Source: Elusimicrobiota bacterium
GTDB lineage: Bacteria; Elusimicrobiota; Elusimicrobia; Elusimicrobiales; Elusimicrobiaceae
Reading direction: 5' to 3'
Assembly: GCA_009778915.1 (NCBI GenBank)
Contig: WRFH01000003.1
Coordinates: forward strand, 96,906 to 160,905
DNA: 64,000 nucleotides
Part shown: one piece after another, positions 24,862-33,734 of the stretch
How positions within the stretch are numbered: position 1 is the stretch's first letter
Layout: every line of letters begins with the position of its first letter
Notes under the pieces: generated by a model
The model's database searches: none
The model's input: only the letters and a program-made list of their open reading frames with translations
Told to the model about the DNA's origin: nothing
Translations under genes and position numbers: made by a program

Positions 24862-26308
24862 ATTTGTCTTCGTCTTTGAAATTCGGGAATAAATGTTTAA
24901 ACATTTTAAACAGCGTCTTCTTTTCTTTTTCTTCCTGCAAAATTTTATCAACTTTGGCGTTCATTGTCCGGCGGCGGACCATTTCTTCCCTCGCGGGATT
25001 CGGGATAAGATGTCTGGCAAGTTTCATAAAAGACGCCCGCCTGCGCGGCATTTTTTTGGGCGTCTGCTGCGCGCCGGGGTTTACGTCGCAGTCTTTGTCA
25101 TAAGATACTTTTTGTTTGTGGAAAACGCTTCTCTGACCGGTCATTAAAAAACTTATAACGCAGCATACCGTCGCGTACGGCGCTACCGCCGGGCCGAATA
25201 ATTCTATCGCCATAATGCTTGCCGCAAGCGGCGCGTTAGTGCTGCCGGCCAAAACTGACACCACGCCGAGCGCGGCCAGCGTCTTAGCGTCCACTCCCAA
25301 AAAGCCGGAAAGCACGGCGCCCGCCTGCGAACCTATAAAAAATATAGGCGTTACAATGCCGCCAACGCCGCCGGCGGAGAAAGTGATTGCCGTCGTAATC
25401 ATTTTAAAAAGCGCGCCCAGCGGGTGGCTGACGTCCGCGCCGGTCAAAACGCCGTTCGTCGTATCCATGCCCAGACCGAGATATTCCGGCGAGAGCAGCA
25501 GCCCTATCAGCACCAAAATAAAACCACCCAGAAACGCCCGCCAAAAATTAGAAGTTTTAAAAGCGATAAACCTGAAAACCACGCGGAAAAATTTCATCAG
25601 TTCAATAAATAAAATCGACATCAGCCCGAAAAACACGCCGGCGACAAGCACCTTTATAAAAAACCCTTCGGTAAACACGGGTATGACCTGAATTGGGTGG
25701 TAAATATATTTTACGCCTAGCATGTTTGTAACTTGGTACGCCGTAATGCCGGCGACGAGCGCCGGAAACATAACCTCATAAAAAATGTAACCCACCCACA
25801 AAATTTCCAGCCCGAATATCGCGCCGGAAACCGGCACGCCGAACACGCCCGCAAAACCCGCGCTTACGCCGCAAATCATAAGTTTGCGCCTGTCCTCCGG
25901 CGACAAATTGAACATATCGGAAAACGCGGAGGCAATACCGGCGCCGACGTCCGCGCAAGGCGCCTCTTTACCGGCGGAGCCGCCGCCCGCTATGGTAATT
26001 ATCGGCAGGACAAAAGCTTTTAACGTTGATATTAAAGTTATGGGGCGGTAAGTATTAATTTTATTTATCGCGGCGTCGGTGGAAAAATCAGTATGCGTTT
26101 TTGCCGCGCGGCGCGCCAAAAGAGAAACAACCCACAAAACCAAAGGCAGCGCGGTGAAATAAAGCGGAAACTTGTTTGTCGCGGTGACGGACGCGTCCAG
26201 CAGCGCCAGAAACGCGGAAACGGCAACGCCGACGATTATGCCTATTAAAGTAGCCAGTACAAACCACTTTAGAATATTTAAAAACGGGCCCTGCCGGAGT
26301 TTTAACAT
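24860..26308 (-). CDS. ClC-family chloride channel or antiporter
   Basis: This 482-residue polytopic membrane protein has about ten hydrophobic helices. The ClC signature regions are AGGGSAGKEAPCADVGAGIAS (in place of GSGIP...GREGP), SAGFAGVFGVPVSGAIFGLE and SAGGVGGIVTPIFFIG, plus LAGSTNAPLAASIMAIELFG near the C-terminus. GKEAP departs from the usual GREGP. The external gating Glu position appears to be within GKEAP. There is a cytoplasmic charged tail of about 80 residues without CBS domains. Whether it is a channel or a H+/Cl- exchanger cannot be told. Confidence 0.88.
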   Translation of the reverse strand: MLKLRQGPFLNILKWFVLATLIGIIVGVAVSAFLALLDASVTATNKFPLYFTALPLVLWVVSLLARRAAKTHTDFSTDAAINKINTYRPITLISTLKAFVLPIITIAGGGSAGKEAPCADVGAGIASAFSDMFNLSPEDRRKLMICGVSAGFAGVFGVPVSGAIFGLEILWVGYIFYEVMFPALVAGITAYQVTNMLGVKYIYHPIQVIPVFTEGFFIKVLVAGVFFGLMSILFIELMKFFRVVFRFIAFKTSNFWRAFLGGFILVLIGLLLSPEYLGLGMDTTNGVLTGADVSHPLGALFKMITTAITFSAGGVGGIVTPIFFIGSQAGAVLSGFLGVDAKTLAALGVVSVLAGSTNAPLAASIMAIELFGPAVAPYATVCCVISFLMTGQRSVFHKQKVSYDKDCDVNPGAQQTPKKMPRRRASFMKLARHLIPNPAREEMVRRRTMNAKVDKILQEEKEKKTLFKMFKHLFPNFKDEDK

Positions 26309-26369
26309 ATTTCTATCTTATCAAATTAGGATAATCCTTACGCGCGTACGTATAAGTTATAATATAAGT
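26309..26369. promoter_or_regulatory. Divergent leaderless-type promoters ClC / radical SAM operon
   Basis: On the plus side, TATAAT (26358-26363) is 6 nt before the ATG at 26370. On the minus side, TAAGAT is 6 nt before the ATG at 26308. Neither gene shows a Shine-Dalgarno sequence. Confidence 0.55.
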
Positions 26370-26993
26370 ATGGAAAATCAAATTGTTTACAGATTCAAAA
26401 ATTCCCTTTATATAAACCTGACAAACAGGTGCCCGAACCTGTGCTCGTTCTGCATAAAAACAAAATGGAATATGGATTTTGACAAATATAACCTGAACCT
26501 GCAGGGCAAAGAACCGTCCGCCCGCGAAGTGCTGGACGCGCTTTACTCCGAAATGAAAAAAGCCCCCGCCGAACAGATTGTCTTCTGCGGCTACGGGGAG
26601 CCTACCCTGCGCTTGCCCGTCATGCTGGAAATCTGCGACGACCTTAAAAAAAATAAATATCCGGGCGCAATACGTCTGAACACAGTCGGCCTCAGCAATA
26701 TGATTTGGAAAAAAAATATTGTTCCGCAACTTAAAGGCCGCATAGACCAGATTTATATCAGTTTAAACTCGCATATCCCGGCGCAGTGGGCCAAGCTTGT
26801 GCGCCCGGCCGCCGGCTATGAAAACGGATACGAAAGCGTCGTGCAGTTTATCAAAGAAAGTATCGGCAATTTTGACAAAGTGGTGGTTTCCACCGTCGGC
26901 AACATAGGCGTGGACACCGCGGCTATGAAAAAATTTGTAGAAAACCTGGGCGCGGAGTTTTACGTCAGGGAATTTTTAGATAAAAATGAGTGA
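26370..26993 (+). CDS. Radical SAM protein, TatD-associated type
   Basis: This 207-residue protein has the radical SAM cluster motif CPNLCSFC (Cx3Cx2C) near residue 24 within LYINLTNRCPNLCSFCIKTKW. It also has FCGYGEPTLR (GGEP-type motif) and a late IYISLNSH strand. The N-terminal sequence resembles the radical SAM family often found beside TatD nucleases, but no tatD gene is in the window. The start at 26370 is chosen because the longer frame from 26172 runs through the divergent ClC gene. It is the first gene of an operon continuing with CBM48, tsaE, tsaB and rimI, and overlaps the next gene by 8 bp. Confidence 0.82.
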   Translation: MENQIVYRFKNSLYINLTNRCPNLCSFCIKTKWNMDFDKYNLNLQGKEPSAREVLDALYSEMKKAPAEQIVFCGYGEPTLRLPVMLEICDDLKKNKYPGAIRLNTVGLSNMIWKKNIVPQLKGRIDQIYISLNSHIPAQWAKLVRPAAGYENGYESVVQFIKESIGNFDKVVVSTVGNIGVDTAAMKKFVENLGAEFYVREFLDKNE

Positions 26994-27429
26994 ACAAAAA
27001 GAAGAAACAAATCCCGTTTCCATGATTTTGGCGCTGATTATTCTGGCGGCGTGCCTCGTCGTGCTTTTTAACGCCGGCAAAGATTATTATGAAACTGTTA
27101 ATTTAAAACCAGGCCCGCCGGCGGCTGTGCCGCAGCCGCAAAAACCGCAGTCTCCCACGCCTTATGACACAGAGATAAAATTCAGAAAATTTTTTATAAC
27201 CGCGCCGGGCGCAAAGCAGGTTGAACTGGCGGCTGATTTTAATAACTGGGGCGCCGCGCCGATAGTTTTAACGCCGTATACAAAAGGATATTTTGACACC
27301 TCCGTCGCGCTGGCAGCCGGCGAATATAAATATGTTTTTCTGGTGGACGGCAAAGAAACGCTGGACCCGATTAATCAGGATATCGCCGATTTCAACGGAA
27401 GAAAAGTCTGCGTAAAAACGGTTAAATGA
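26986..27429 (+). CDS. Membrane-anchored CBM48/AMPK-type glycogen-binding protein
   Basis: This 147-residue protein has one transmembrane helix (about 12-28), then a Pro/Gln-rich linker (GPPAAVPQPQKPQSPTP) and an early-set domain. That domain carries the glycogen-binding pattern VELAADFNNWGAAP, GYFDTSVALAAGEYKYVFLVDGKE and DPINQD. Isolated CBM48 domains occur in several bacteria, with uncertain roles in glycogen or cell-surface glycan binding. It overlaps the radical SAM gene and tsaE (ATGA). The topology places the domain outside the cytoplasmic membrane if the N-terminus is inside, which is unusual for a glycogen binder. Confidence 0.75.
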   Translation: MSEQKEETNPVSMILALIILAACLVVLFNAGKDYYETVNLKPGPPAAVPQPQKPQSPTPYDTEIKFRKFFITAPGAKQVELAADFNNWGAAPIVLTPYTKGYFDTSVALAAGEYKYVFLVDGKETLDPINQDIADFNGRKVCVKTVK

Positions 27430-27899
27430 TGAACAATTATATTTCAAATTCTCCGTCGGACACGAAAAATCTGGCGGTAGCGGTTGCAAAACTGCTACGC
27501 GGCGGCGAAATTATTTTTCTGAGCGGCCCCATCGGCGCTGGCAAAACTGTTTTTGTCAAAGCTCTGGCAAAAGAAATGGGACTGAAAGGCAGCCCGGTAA
27601 GCGCCACTTTCAGCATAATTAAAGAATATAAAAGCAAAACAAAAAAATTATTCCACGTTGATTTGTTCCGTCTGGAAGAAAGGGAAATGTTTAACCTGGG
27701 CTTTGAAGAAATGCTGGCCGACGAGAACGCGGTTATAGCCGCAGAATGGCCGGCGCCGCTTGAAAACCTAATCAATTCCCCCCGCCTGGAAATGGATTTT
27801 ATTTTGCAGGGCGGCGACAAGCGCGAAATAGTTTTGAAAGCGCGCGGTGAAAGCGCGGAAAAATTACTTAAAAATCTGACGGAGGCTTTAAATGGCTGA
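27426..27899 (+). CDS. tsaE: tRNA threonylcarbamoyladenosine biosynthesis ATPase TsaE
   Basis: TsaE is the ATPase of the TsaBDE complex that makes t6A37 on ANN-decoding tRNAs. The 157 residues show Walker A in LSGPIGAGKTVFVKAL, the Thr/Ser switch in SPVSATFSIIKEY, FHVDLFRLEE and IAAEWPAPLE. Start at ATG 27426 (overlapping the upstream stop) or 27429. tsaB follows with an 8-bp overlap. tsaD and tsaC are not in the window. Confidence 0.93.
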   Translation: MMNNYISNSPSDTKNLAVAVAKLLRGGEIIFLSGPIGAGKTVFVKALAKEMGLKGSPVSATFSIIKEYKSKTKKLFHVDLFRLEEREMFNLGFEEMLADENAVIAAEWPAPLENLINSPRLEMDFILQGGDKREIVLKARGESAEKLLKNLTEALNG

Positions 27900-28572
27900 A
27901 GAAATTATTTTGGCTTTGGACACGACTTCTTCCCCGCTGCTTGCCGCCGTCAGCCGCGCCGGAAAAACGGCGGGCGTTAAAAAGAGCGGAATTAAGCAGG
28001 AAGAATTTTTATTTCCTTCCATCAAAAAAGCGCTGGCGAAAACCGGAGCGGATTTAAAAGACGTCACAAAAGTTTTTTTCATCAAAGGCCCGGGCCGGTT
28101 TACTGGAATAAGAATAGGAATGACGACGGCCACCATGCTCCGCAGCTTAAACAACGCGGAGGCCGCCAGCGCGACGATGTTTGAAGTTCTGCGCCGCGGC
28201 GCCGAAAAATCAAGAGAATATAAAACCTGGCTGGCCAAAAATCCCGACGGTAAAATAGCCGTTGTCCTGCACGCGTTCCGGGAGGAATATTTTTTGCAGA
28301 TTTTCGGCCTCACCGAGCCTATGTGGATGACCAAAGAAGATTTGTTTAAATATCTCTCCGGCGTAAAAACGCCGCTTTTTATTATAGGATTTGACAGGGA
28401 CAGAACGCCGCTTAACGAACTTTTTAAAAATTTTAACTACACGCTCGGCAGCCAAAAATTTTCCCGAGTGACTCCCGCGTTGCTCATAGAAATAGCAAAA
28501 ATAAAAAGTTTTGAACCCGGCACCCTTGAACCGCTTTATTTAAAACCCGCGCGTTTTGAGCTTGGCAAATGA
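27892..28572 (+). CDS. tsaB: tRNA threonylcarbamoyladenosine biosynthesis protein TsaB
   Basis: This 226-residue ASKHA-fold protein partners TsaD. It has the N-terminal LALDTTSSPLLAAV, the GPGRFTGIRIGMTTA motif, and it lacks the metal-binding histidines of TsaD, as expected. It lies between tsaE and rimI with overlaps of 8 and 4 bp, the common bacterial order. Confidence 0.93.
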   Translation: MAEEIILALDTTSSPLLAAVSRAGKTAGVKKSGIKQEEFLFPSIKKALAKTGADLKDVTKVFFIKGPGRFTGIRIGMTTATMLRSLNNAEAASATMFEVLRRGAEKSREYKTWLAKNPDGKIAVVLHAFREEYFLQIFGLTEPMWMTKEDLFKYLSGVKTPLFIIGFDRDRTPLNELFKNFNYTLGSQKFSRVTPALLIEIAKIKSFEPGTLEPLYLKPARFELGK

Positions 28573-28997
28573 TAAGACATGCGGCGGCGCCGGACCTCAC
28601 GCAAATTGCCGACGTGGAAAGCGGCCAGCCGTACAGCGCGCGCTGGGGTTACGAGGGTTTAAAAAAAGAACTGGAAAATAAATTTGCTTTAACGCTGGTT
28701 TATGAGGAAGGCGGTAAAATTTTGGGTTTTATATCGGCGCGCGGAGTGGCGCCGGACTGTGAACTTTTAAATTTCGCCGTCGATAAAAATTTTACCCGCT
28801 GCGGAATCGGCCAGAAACTGCTGGCCGCGTTAAAAGAAAATCTGTCCAACGCGGGCTTTAAAAAAATCACGCTTGAAGTAAACGAAAACAACGCTCCTGC
28901 GCTGGCTCTTTACAAAAAAAACGGGTTTAACATTATTTCCAAAAGAAAAGGGTTTTATAACGGCGAAGACGCTCTGTTGATGGAAAATATTTTATGA
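28569..28997 (+). CDS. rimI: Ribosomal-protein-alanine-type N-acetyltransferase
   Basis: This 142-residue GNAT protein has the acetyl-CoA loop CGIGQKLLAAL and the following ITLEVNENNAPALALYKKNGF typical of RimI. RimI acetylates the N-terminus of ribosomal protein S18. The assignment rests on the sequence and on its place after tsaE-tsaB, where rimI is usual. Confidence 0.88.
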   Translation: MIRHAAAPDLTQIADVESGQPYSARWGYEGLKKELENKFALTLVYEEGGKILGFISARGVAPDCELLNFAVDKNFTRCGIGQKLLAALKENLSNAGFKKITLEVNENNAPALALYKKNGFNIISKRKGFYNGEDALLMENIL

Positions 28998-30565
28998 AAA
29001 AATATATTTTAATTTTAGCTATGCTGCTGCCAGTTGCCGCCGCCGCGCAGGACAAAGAGCCGGGTAAAGATTTTTACCAGAATTTTATAAACGCCGTTCT
29101 CTACGACAAAGACAACCAGCCAAAAAAAGCTTTGGATTTATATAACCAGAACCTAAAACAATATCCGCAGTCAAAATATTTAAAAACGCTGATACTGACG
29201 GACGCAGTAAAAACCCACAACGCGGATAAATATTCGGCGCTGGCCGACGAGGTTAAAAATTTTGACGACGAAAAATCTCTTGCCGCCTACGCCGCTTACA
29301 GCTGGTCCCAGGGCCGTCTCAAAGACGCGGCGGATTATTATAAACGCGCCATAAAATTAAACCCGGACAATACCAGCACAATCATCCAGTATTTAACGCT
29401 GCTGAAAAATATAGATACAGACGGCGCGGTTTTATTTTTGGAAGATTACGCGCAAAAATTCCCGGAAATAGCCTCCTCTTTTTATCAGGAGGCCGGCAAC
29501 ACTTACGCCGCGAAAAAAGATGTTGACAAAGCGTTAGTCATGTATGATAAAGCGCTTCAGGCGGACCCGCGCTTTGTCCCGGCCCGCATGGCGCGCGCCG
29601 AAATTTTTAAAAACCGCCAAAACCTTGAGGCCGCGTTAAAAGAGTATACCGCGCTTGAGCAGGACGGTAAAGCTGACAATGACGTTTATATACAAATAGG
29701 CATTTTAAAAATTTTGCTAAAAGACGTGCCGGGCGCGAAAATATATTTTGAAAAAGTTTTAGCGGCGGATCCGGCTAATCCGCAGGCCAACCAGTTCCTG
29801 GCGGCAATCGCGGAGGACGAAGAAAATTTTCAGGACGCCCTAAACCGTCTCTCCGCGTCAAAAGATTTTGACACAAACGCGCAGAAAGAATTGCAGGCGG
29901 CGTTTTACGCGGCGCGCCTAGGCCAGAAAGAAACGGCGGAAAATCTGCTTTCGTCGGCTTATGAAAATTCAGACGAAAGCGTTGAAATAGGTTACTATTA
30001 CGCCGTCTCTCTGCAGGACGTAGAAAAGCACAAAGAAGCCGCGAAAGTTTTTAAAGAAATACTGGCAAAGGACCCGGAACTTGACAGAGCGCGGCTTATG
30101 TACTCCGTTTCGCTTGAAGCTTTGAATAACTACAAAGAAATTGAAAAACAAATGCGTCTTCTGCTGGATAAAACGCCTGAAGATTCAGTGGTACTGAACA
30201 CTTTGGGATATTCGCTGCTTGAGCAAAATAAAAATTTTGACGAAGCGCTATCTTACATACAAAAATCGCTTTCAATAAACCCGTCTGACGCGGCGGCCAC
30301 GGATTCCCTCGGCTGGTATTATTTTAAAACCGGGAATTACGACGAAGCCGAAAAATATATACTGCAGGCTTATAAAGACTCAAACGAGGACAAGGAAATC
30401 GCGGGACACATCGGCATGCTTTACTACAAGAAAAAAGACTACGCGCAGGCCGCTAAATTTTTGGAAATTTCCAACAATGCAAAGTATGACAAATTATTAA
30501 AGAAGTCTAAGAAAAAATCGGGGGCGGCAGATGACGAAAATGGAGTTCAAACCAAGGTACTATGA
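28994..30565 (+). CDS. Secreted tetratricopeptide-repeat protein
   Basis: This 523-residue protein has the signal peptide MKKYILILAMLLPVAAAAQ, then around ten TPR-like helical pairs, for example AADYYKRAIKLNPDN, ALVMYDKALQADPRF, LGYSLLEQNKNFDEALSYI and LGWYYFKTGNYDEAEKYI. It ends in a basic KKSKKKSG stretch. TPR proteins act as protein-binding scaffolds. A periplasmic role is inferred from the signal peptide. It overlaps rimI by 4 bp and the thioesterase gene by 35 bp. Confidence 0.85.
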   Translation: MKKYILILAMLLPVAAAAQDKEPGKDFYQNFINAVLYDKDNQPKKALDLYNQNLKQYPQSKYLKTLILTDAVKTHNADKYSALADEVKNFDDEKSLAAYAAYSWSQGRLKDAADYYKRAIKLNPDNTSTIIQYLTLLKNIDTDGAVLFLEDYAQKFPEIASSFYQEAGNTYAAKKDVDKALVMYDKALQADPRFVPARMARAEIFKNRQNLEAALKEYTALEQDGKADNDVYIQIGILKILLKDVPGAKIYFEKVLAADPANPQANQFLAAIAEDEENFQDALNRLSASKDFDTNAQKELQAAFYAARLGQKETAENLLSSAYENSDESVEIGYYYAVSLQDVEKHKEAAKVFKEILAKDPELDRARLMYSVSLEALNNYKEIEKQMRLLLDKTPEDSVVLNTLGYSLLEQNKNFDEALSYIQKSLSINPSDAAATDSLGWYYFKTGNYDEAEKYILQAYKDSNEDKEIAGHIGMLYYKKKDYAQAAKFLEISNNAKYDKLLKKSKKKSGAADDENGVQTKVL

Positions 30566-31262
30566 GTTTGCGCCGGGCAACTCTTTACCTTTGCATATTT
30601 TATGCAATTATTTTCAGGAAGCGGCGGGGTGCGACGCGCATAGTAATTCGTTTGGAAGCGAAGAACTTTCCGCCCAGGGTATAGCGTGGGTTTTGACGCG
30701 CATGCAAATTGAAATTCTGTCTCCGGCCGCGCCGGGTAAAACTTTGACCGTGGAAACCTGGCACGCGCATACTGAAAAAGTCATAAGCCGGCGCGAGTTT
30801 GTTATCACGGACGAAGACGGCGTAACCATAATCAAAGGCAGCACATGGTGGGTGCTTTTAAACTTAACCACCCGCCGCATAACCCGCATGCCGGCAACCC
30901 TGATTGCGATGAATCCGGCCGAGCCGCGCTACGTAACCGAAGAAAGTGAATTTAAAAATAATATCTATGACGGCGTTACGCCGGTTTCGGAAAAAATATT
31001 TTTAACGCGCGAAGAAGATATTGACACAAACAAACACGTCAACAACACGCACTATCTCGCTTGGGCAATGGAAACCATGCCAAAAGATTTGCGCGCGTCA
31101 AAAAAACTGAAAAGCGTAAAGATAAGTTTTAAAGCAGAGTGCCGCGAAGACGAAAAAATCACCGGCAAAGTTTACAAAGACGCGGAAAATTCTTATACGC
31201 ATATTTTGACAAGACAGTCAGATGGCAAAGAAGTGTTCCGTCTTATGTCAGACTGGAACTAA
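30531..31262 (+). CDS. Acyl-ACP thioesterase
   Basis: This 243-residue double hot-dog protein of the FatA/FatB-like bacterial acyl-ACP thioesterase family releases fatty acids from acyl carrier protein. The catalytic region DIDTNKHVNNTHYLAW holds the conserved Asp/Asn/His, with a Glu in ISFKAECREDE. The first half has YFQEAAGCDA and WVLTRMQIEI. The gene starts inside the 3' end of the TPR gene; the ATG at 30540 is an alternative start. It converges on ruvC with a 4-bp overlap of coding ends. Confidence 0.88.
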   Translation: MTKMEFKPRYYEFAPGNSLPLHILCNYFQEAAGCDAHSNSFGSEELSAQGIAWVLTRMQIEILSPAAPGKTLTVETWHAHTEKVISRREFVITDEDGVTIIKGSTWWVLLNLTTRRITRMPATLIAMNPAEPRYVTEESEFKNNIYDGVTPVSEKIFLTREEDIDTNKHVNNTHYLAWAMETMPKDLRASKKLKSVKISFKAECREDEKITGKVYKDAENSYTHILTRQSDGKEVFRLMSDWN

Positions 31263-31807
31263 TTTTTAATTTGCGCTTTTCTTGCGGCGGCTAGCTTTTG
31301 TTCAAAGGCGGCCGCCGTGTTTATTTTGGAAGTAAGCGGCGCGGTTTTCAGGTGGCAGATTCCTATGGCGGCGGCGTCGGCTACGTCGTCGGGGCGGAGG
31401 AGGTCTTGCAATTTTAGCGTCAGCTGCACCATGCGCTGCACCTGCGCTTTTTCCGCCGTGCCGCTGCCGCAGATTACGCTTTTGACTTTTTTGGGAGCGT
31501 AAGAATTTACCGTTAAACAGTTCATATGCGCGGCTAGCAAAATTACGCCGCGCGTCTGTATTGTCTGGCTGACGGTTATGGCGCGTTTTAAGAAAAACAT
31601 TTCTTCCATCGCCGCGCAGTCCGGCTTATACAATTGCGCCAGTTTGCCGACTTCATTAAAAATATATTCGAGACGCTGAGGAAGAGAGCTTTCTTTAGAC
31701 GTATGCAGGAGACCGGCGGAGCACAGCGTAATGTCTCCGCCGCCGCGGCGTTCTAAAACGGCCCAGCCGGTACGGTCAAGCCCGGGATCAATGCCCAGAA
31801 CTTTCAT
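31259..31807 (-). CDS. ruvC: Crossover junction endodeoxyribonuclease RuvC
   Basis: This 182-residue Holliday-junction resolvase has VLGIDPGLDRTGWAV (catalytic Asp7), CAAMEEMFF (Glu), and the C-terminal acidic pair in RPDDVADAAAIGICHL. The length is as usual (about 165-180). It is the last gene of an operon behind the TauE and DUF1634-like genes. ruvA and ruvB are not in the window. Confidence 0.95.
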   Translation of the reverse strand: MKVLGIDPGLDRTGWAVLERRGGGDITLCSAGLLHTSKESSLPQRLEYIFNEVGKLAQLYKPDCAAMEEMFFLKRAITVSQTIQTRGVILLAAHMNCLTVNSYAPKKVKSVICGSGTAEKAQVQRMVQLTLKLQDLLRPDDVADAAAIGICHLKTAPLTSKINTAAAFEQKLAAARKAQIKN

Positions 31808-32055
31808 ATTTTATATTCCAAAAACAACATAATAATTAGAATTGTCGAAATTAAAGCAAAACCGTAATTTTTACTTTTTGAAAAACCGAAAATTTCCGTC
31901 AACAGACGCGCCGGCGGCAGACATAAAAGCGTGCCCAGCGCGAGTTTCCCCCACACGCCGCCGAATATTAAAAACATTACGGCAAAAAACACGACGCAGC
32001 TTAAACCTGTAAGCAGCATATAGTAAATATATTTACGCAGTTTTTTGTCTTTCAT
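31804..32055 (-). CDS. Small membrane protein, DUF1634-like
   Basis: This 83-residue protein has two to three transmembrane segments and the layout of DUF1634 (LALGTLLCLPPARLLTEIFGFSKSKNYGFALIS, compare the family pattern P-x-R-x...GF...D/N-Y-x-x-I). It overlaps the TauE gene by 4 bp. DUF1634 genes are typically found next to TauE/SafE transporters, which supports the call. Its role as a partner of the transporter is inferred. Confidence 0.65.
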   Translation of the reverse strand: MKDKKLRKYIYYMLLTGLSCVVFFAVMFLIFGGVWGKLALGTLLCLPPARLLTEIFGFSKSKNYGFALISTILIIMLFLEYKI

Positions 32056-32876
32056 AAACTCATCAGCATTTTGACGGCCACGCCGAGCATAAGCATGCCG
32101 AATAACAGTTCAATATAAAACGCTTTAACGCGCAACAGTATATTCATGCCGACGTACGCGCCCGCCAAAATACCCAGTACCATCATTATCGTAACGTCCG
32201 GTATTATATACCCCTGTTTAAAATACATAATGCTGCCGGCGCACGCCGTAAGCCCCAGTTTATAGCTGCTGGTGGCGCTGGCCACTTTCACCGGCGCTTT
32301 GCAGACGTTTGTAATAAGCGGCACGTTTATAACGCCGCCGCCTATGCCCAGCGTCGACGATAAAAAGCCCGCGGTTAAGGAAACCGGTACCGCCCACTTT
32401 AAATTTTTTACCTGGTAACGCACTGTGCGGCCCGTGGCTTTGTCGCGGAAACTGTCCGCGAACGCGTCGCCTTCGCCGCCGGCGGTATAAACTCTTTCTT
32501 TGCCGCCGGCTAAAACTCTGACGGGATTTTTAAACATATCCACGGCCATCGCGACGGCCACAGCGGAAAACATGATTTTTAAAACGCTTAAAGGCATTGC
32601 GCCGACGACGGCGGAGCCGAATATCGCGCCGCTTATCGACGGGATTTCCAAAGCTTTTGACAGCCTTATATTCGTAACCCCGTTGCGTACTTTTGACATC
32701 GTGGCCATCATGGAAGAGGCCACTATCGTCAGCAGAGAACACGCTATGGCCTGGTGCAGCGGCACTTTAAAACCGAAATGCAGGACGGGCACGACAAAAA
32801 GCCCCCCGCCTATCCCGAACATGCTGCCGATTAGACCTATTACAAAACCAATTGGAATTAAAAGCCAAATATTCAT
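32052..32876 (-). CDS. TauE/SafE (TSUP) anion exporter
   Basis: This 274-residue protein has about eight hydrophobic helices and the duplicated TSUP motif, FGIGGGLFVVPVLHF in the first half and LGIGGGVINVPLITN in the second. The central loop is long and charged. Family members export sulfite, sulfoacetate or related organic sulfur anions. The first gene of the operon TauE-DUF1634-ruvC, it has a leaderless-type -10 box. A second TSUP gene is at 62362. Confidence 0.87.
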   Translation of the reverse strand: MNIWLLIPIGFVIGLIGSMFGIGGGLFVVPVLHFGFKVPLHQAIACSLLTIVASSMMATMSKVRNGVTNIRLSKALEIPSISGAIFGSAVVGAMPLSVLKIMFSAVAVAMAVDMFKNPVRVLAGGKERVYTAGGEGDAFADSFRDKATGRTVRYQVKNLKWAVPVSLTAGFLSSTLGIGGGVINVPLITNVCKAPVKVASATSSYKLGLTACAGSIMYFKQGYIIPDVTIMMVLGILAGAYVGMNILLRVKAFYIELLFGMLMLGVAVKMLMSL

Positions 32877-32888
32877 ATTTATATGATA
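32877..32888 (-). promoter_or_regulatory. Leaderless-type -10 box of the TauE operon
   Basis: In gene direction TATCAT is followed by six bases and the ATG, without a Shine-Dalgarno sequence. Confidence 0.5.
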
Positions 32889-32934
32889 TCTTTTTTTGGT
32901 AAAATAGAAAAAGGCTGTTCAAAGGAGTTTTAAC

Positions 32935-33687
32935 ATGGGCGGACATTCACACTGGGCGGGCATTAAGCACAAAAAGGCGCTTGTTGACGCCAAAAAAGGC
33001 AAAGTTTTTACAAAAATCATAAGAGAAATCACGATAGCCGCGAAACTCGGCGGCGCGGATTTGGAACATAACCCGCGTCTGCGTAAAGCGGTTGACGACT
33101 CTAAAGCGGCCAACATGCCGTCCGACAACGTCAAACGCGCCATCATGAAAGGCACAGGCGCCCTCGACGGCGTTACCTACGAAGAAGTTATGTACGAAGG
33201 TTACGGCCCGGGCTCGGTAGCCGTAATCGTAGAATGCACGACGGATAATAAAAACCGCACGTTTTCAGAAATACGCAAAATTTTTTCAAGCCGCGGCGGA
33301 AATTTAGGCTCCGCCGGCAGCGTGTCATACATGTTTAAAAAACGCGGGCTGATACTGGTTCCGAAAGAAGGTCTGTCCGAAGACGATATTATGAACGCCG
33401 CGCTGGACGCGGGCGCGGACGACGTTAAAACCGAAGGTCCGTCATATGAAATTTTTACCGCGCCGGAAAATTTAAACGCAGTAAAAACAGCTTTGGAAGG
33501 CAAGAAAATAAAAATAGAGTCCGCCAATCTGACAATGATTCCGGACAATGAGGTGGAAGTAACGGACGAAAACACCGCCGCGTCAATAATAAAATTGATA
33601 GAAGAACTTGACGAGCATGACGACACCAAAGACGTTTATTCCAACTACAACATACCCGACGCTATTTTGGAAAAATTAGACGCGTAA
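32935..33687 (+). CDS. YebC/PmpR-family regulatory protein
   Basis: This 250-residue TACO1/YebC protein has MGGHSHWAGIKHKKALVDAKKGK, the NMPSDNVKRAIMKGTG motif, YEGYGPGSVAVIVE, and NRTFSEIRKIFSSRGGNLG. Family members act as DNA-binding regulators (PmpR) or help ribosomes translate proline-rich stretches (YebC1/YebC2). This genome has many proline-rich tails. The AAAGGAG ribosome-binding site is clear. Confidence 0.94.
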   Translation: MGGHSHWAGIKHKKALVDAKKGKVFTKIIREITIAAKLGGADLEHNPRLRKAVDDSKAANMPSDNVKRAIMKGTGALDGVTYEEVMYEGYGPGSVAVIVECTTDNKNRTFSEIRKIFSSRGGNLGSAGSVSYMFKKRGLILVPKEGLSEDDIMNAALDAGADDVKTEGPSYEIFTAPENLNAVKTALEGKKIKIESANLTMIPDNEVEVTDENTAASIIKLIEELDEHDDTKDVYSNYNIPDAILEKLDA

Positions 33688-33696
33688 CTCAAGCAT

Positions 33697-33727
33697 AAAA
33701 AAGCCGCCCTCACGGGCGGCTTTTTTT
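33697..33727. terminator. Bidirectional terminator yebC / lyase gene
   Basis: AAAAAAGCCGCCC-TCA-CGGGCGGCTTTTTTT hairpin between convergent genes. Confidence 0.92.
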
Positions 33728-33734
33728 ATTATCC

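Noticed and set aside
26172..26369. 66-codon N-terminal extension of the radical SAM gene.
   Set aside because: It runs antisense through the ClC gene start; the -10 box and homology place the start at 26370.
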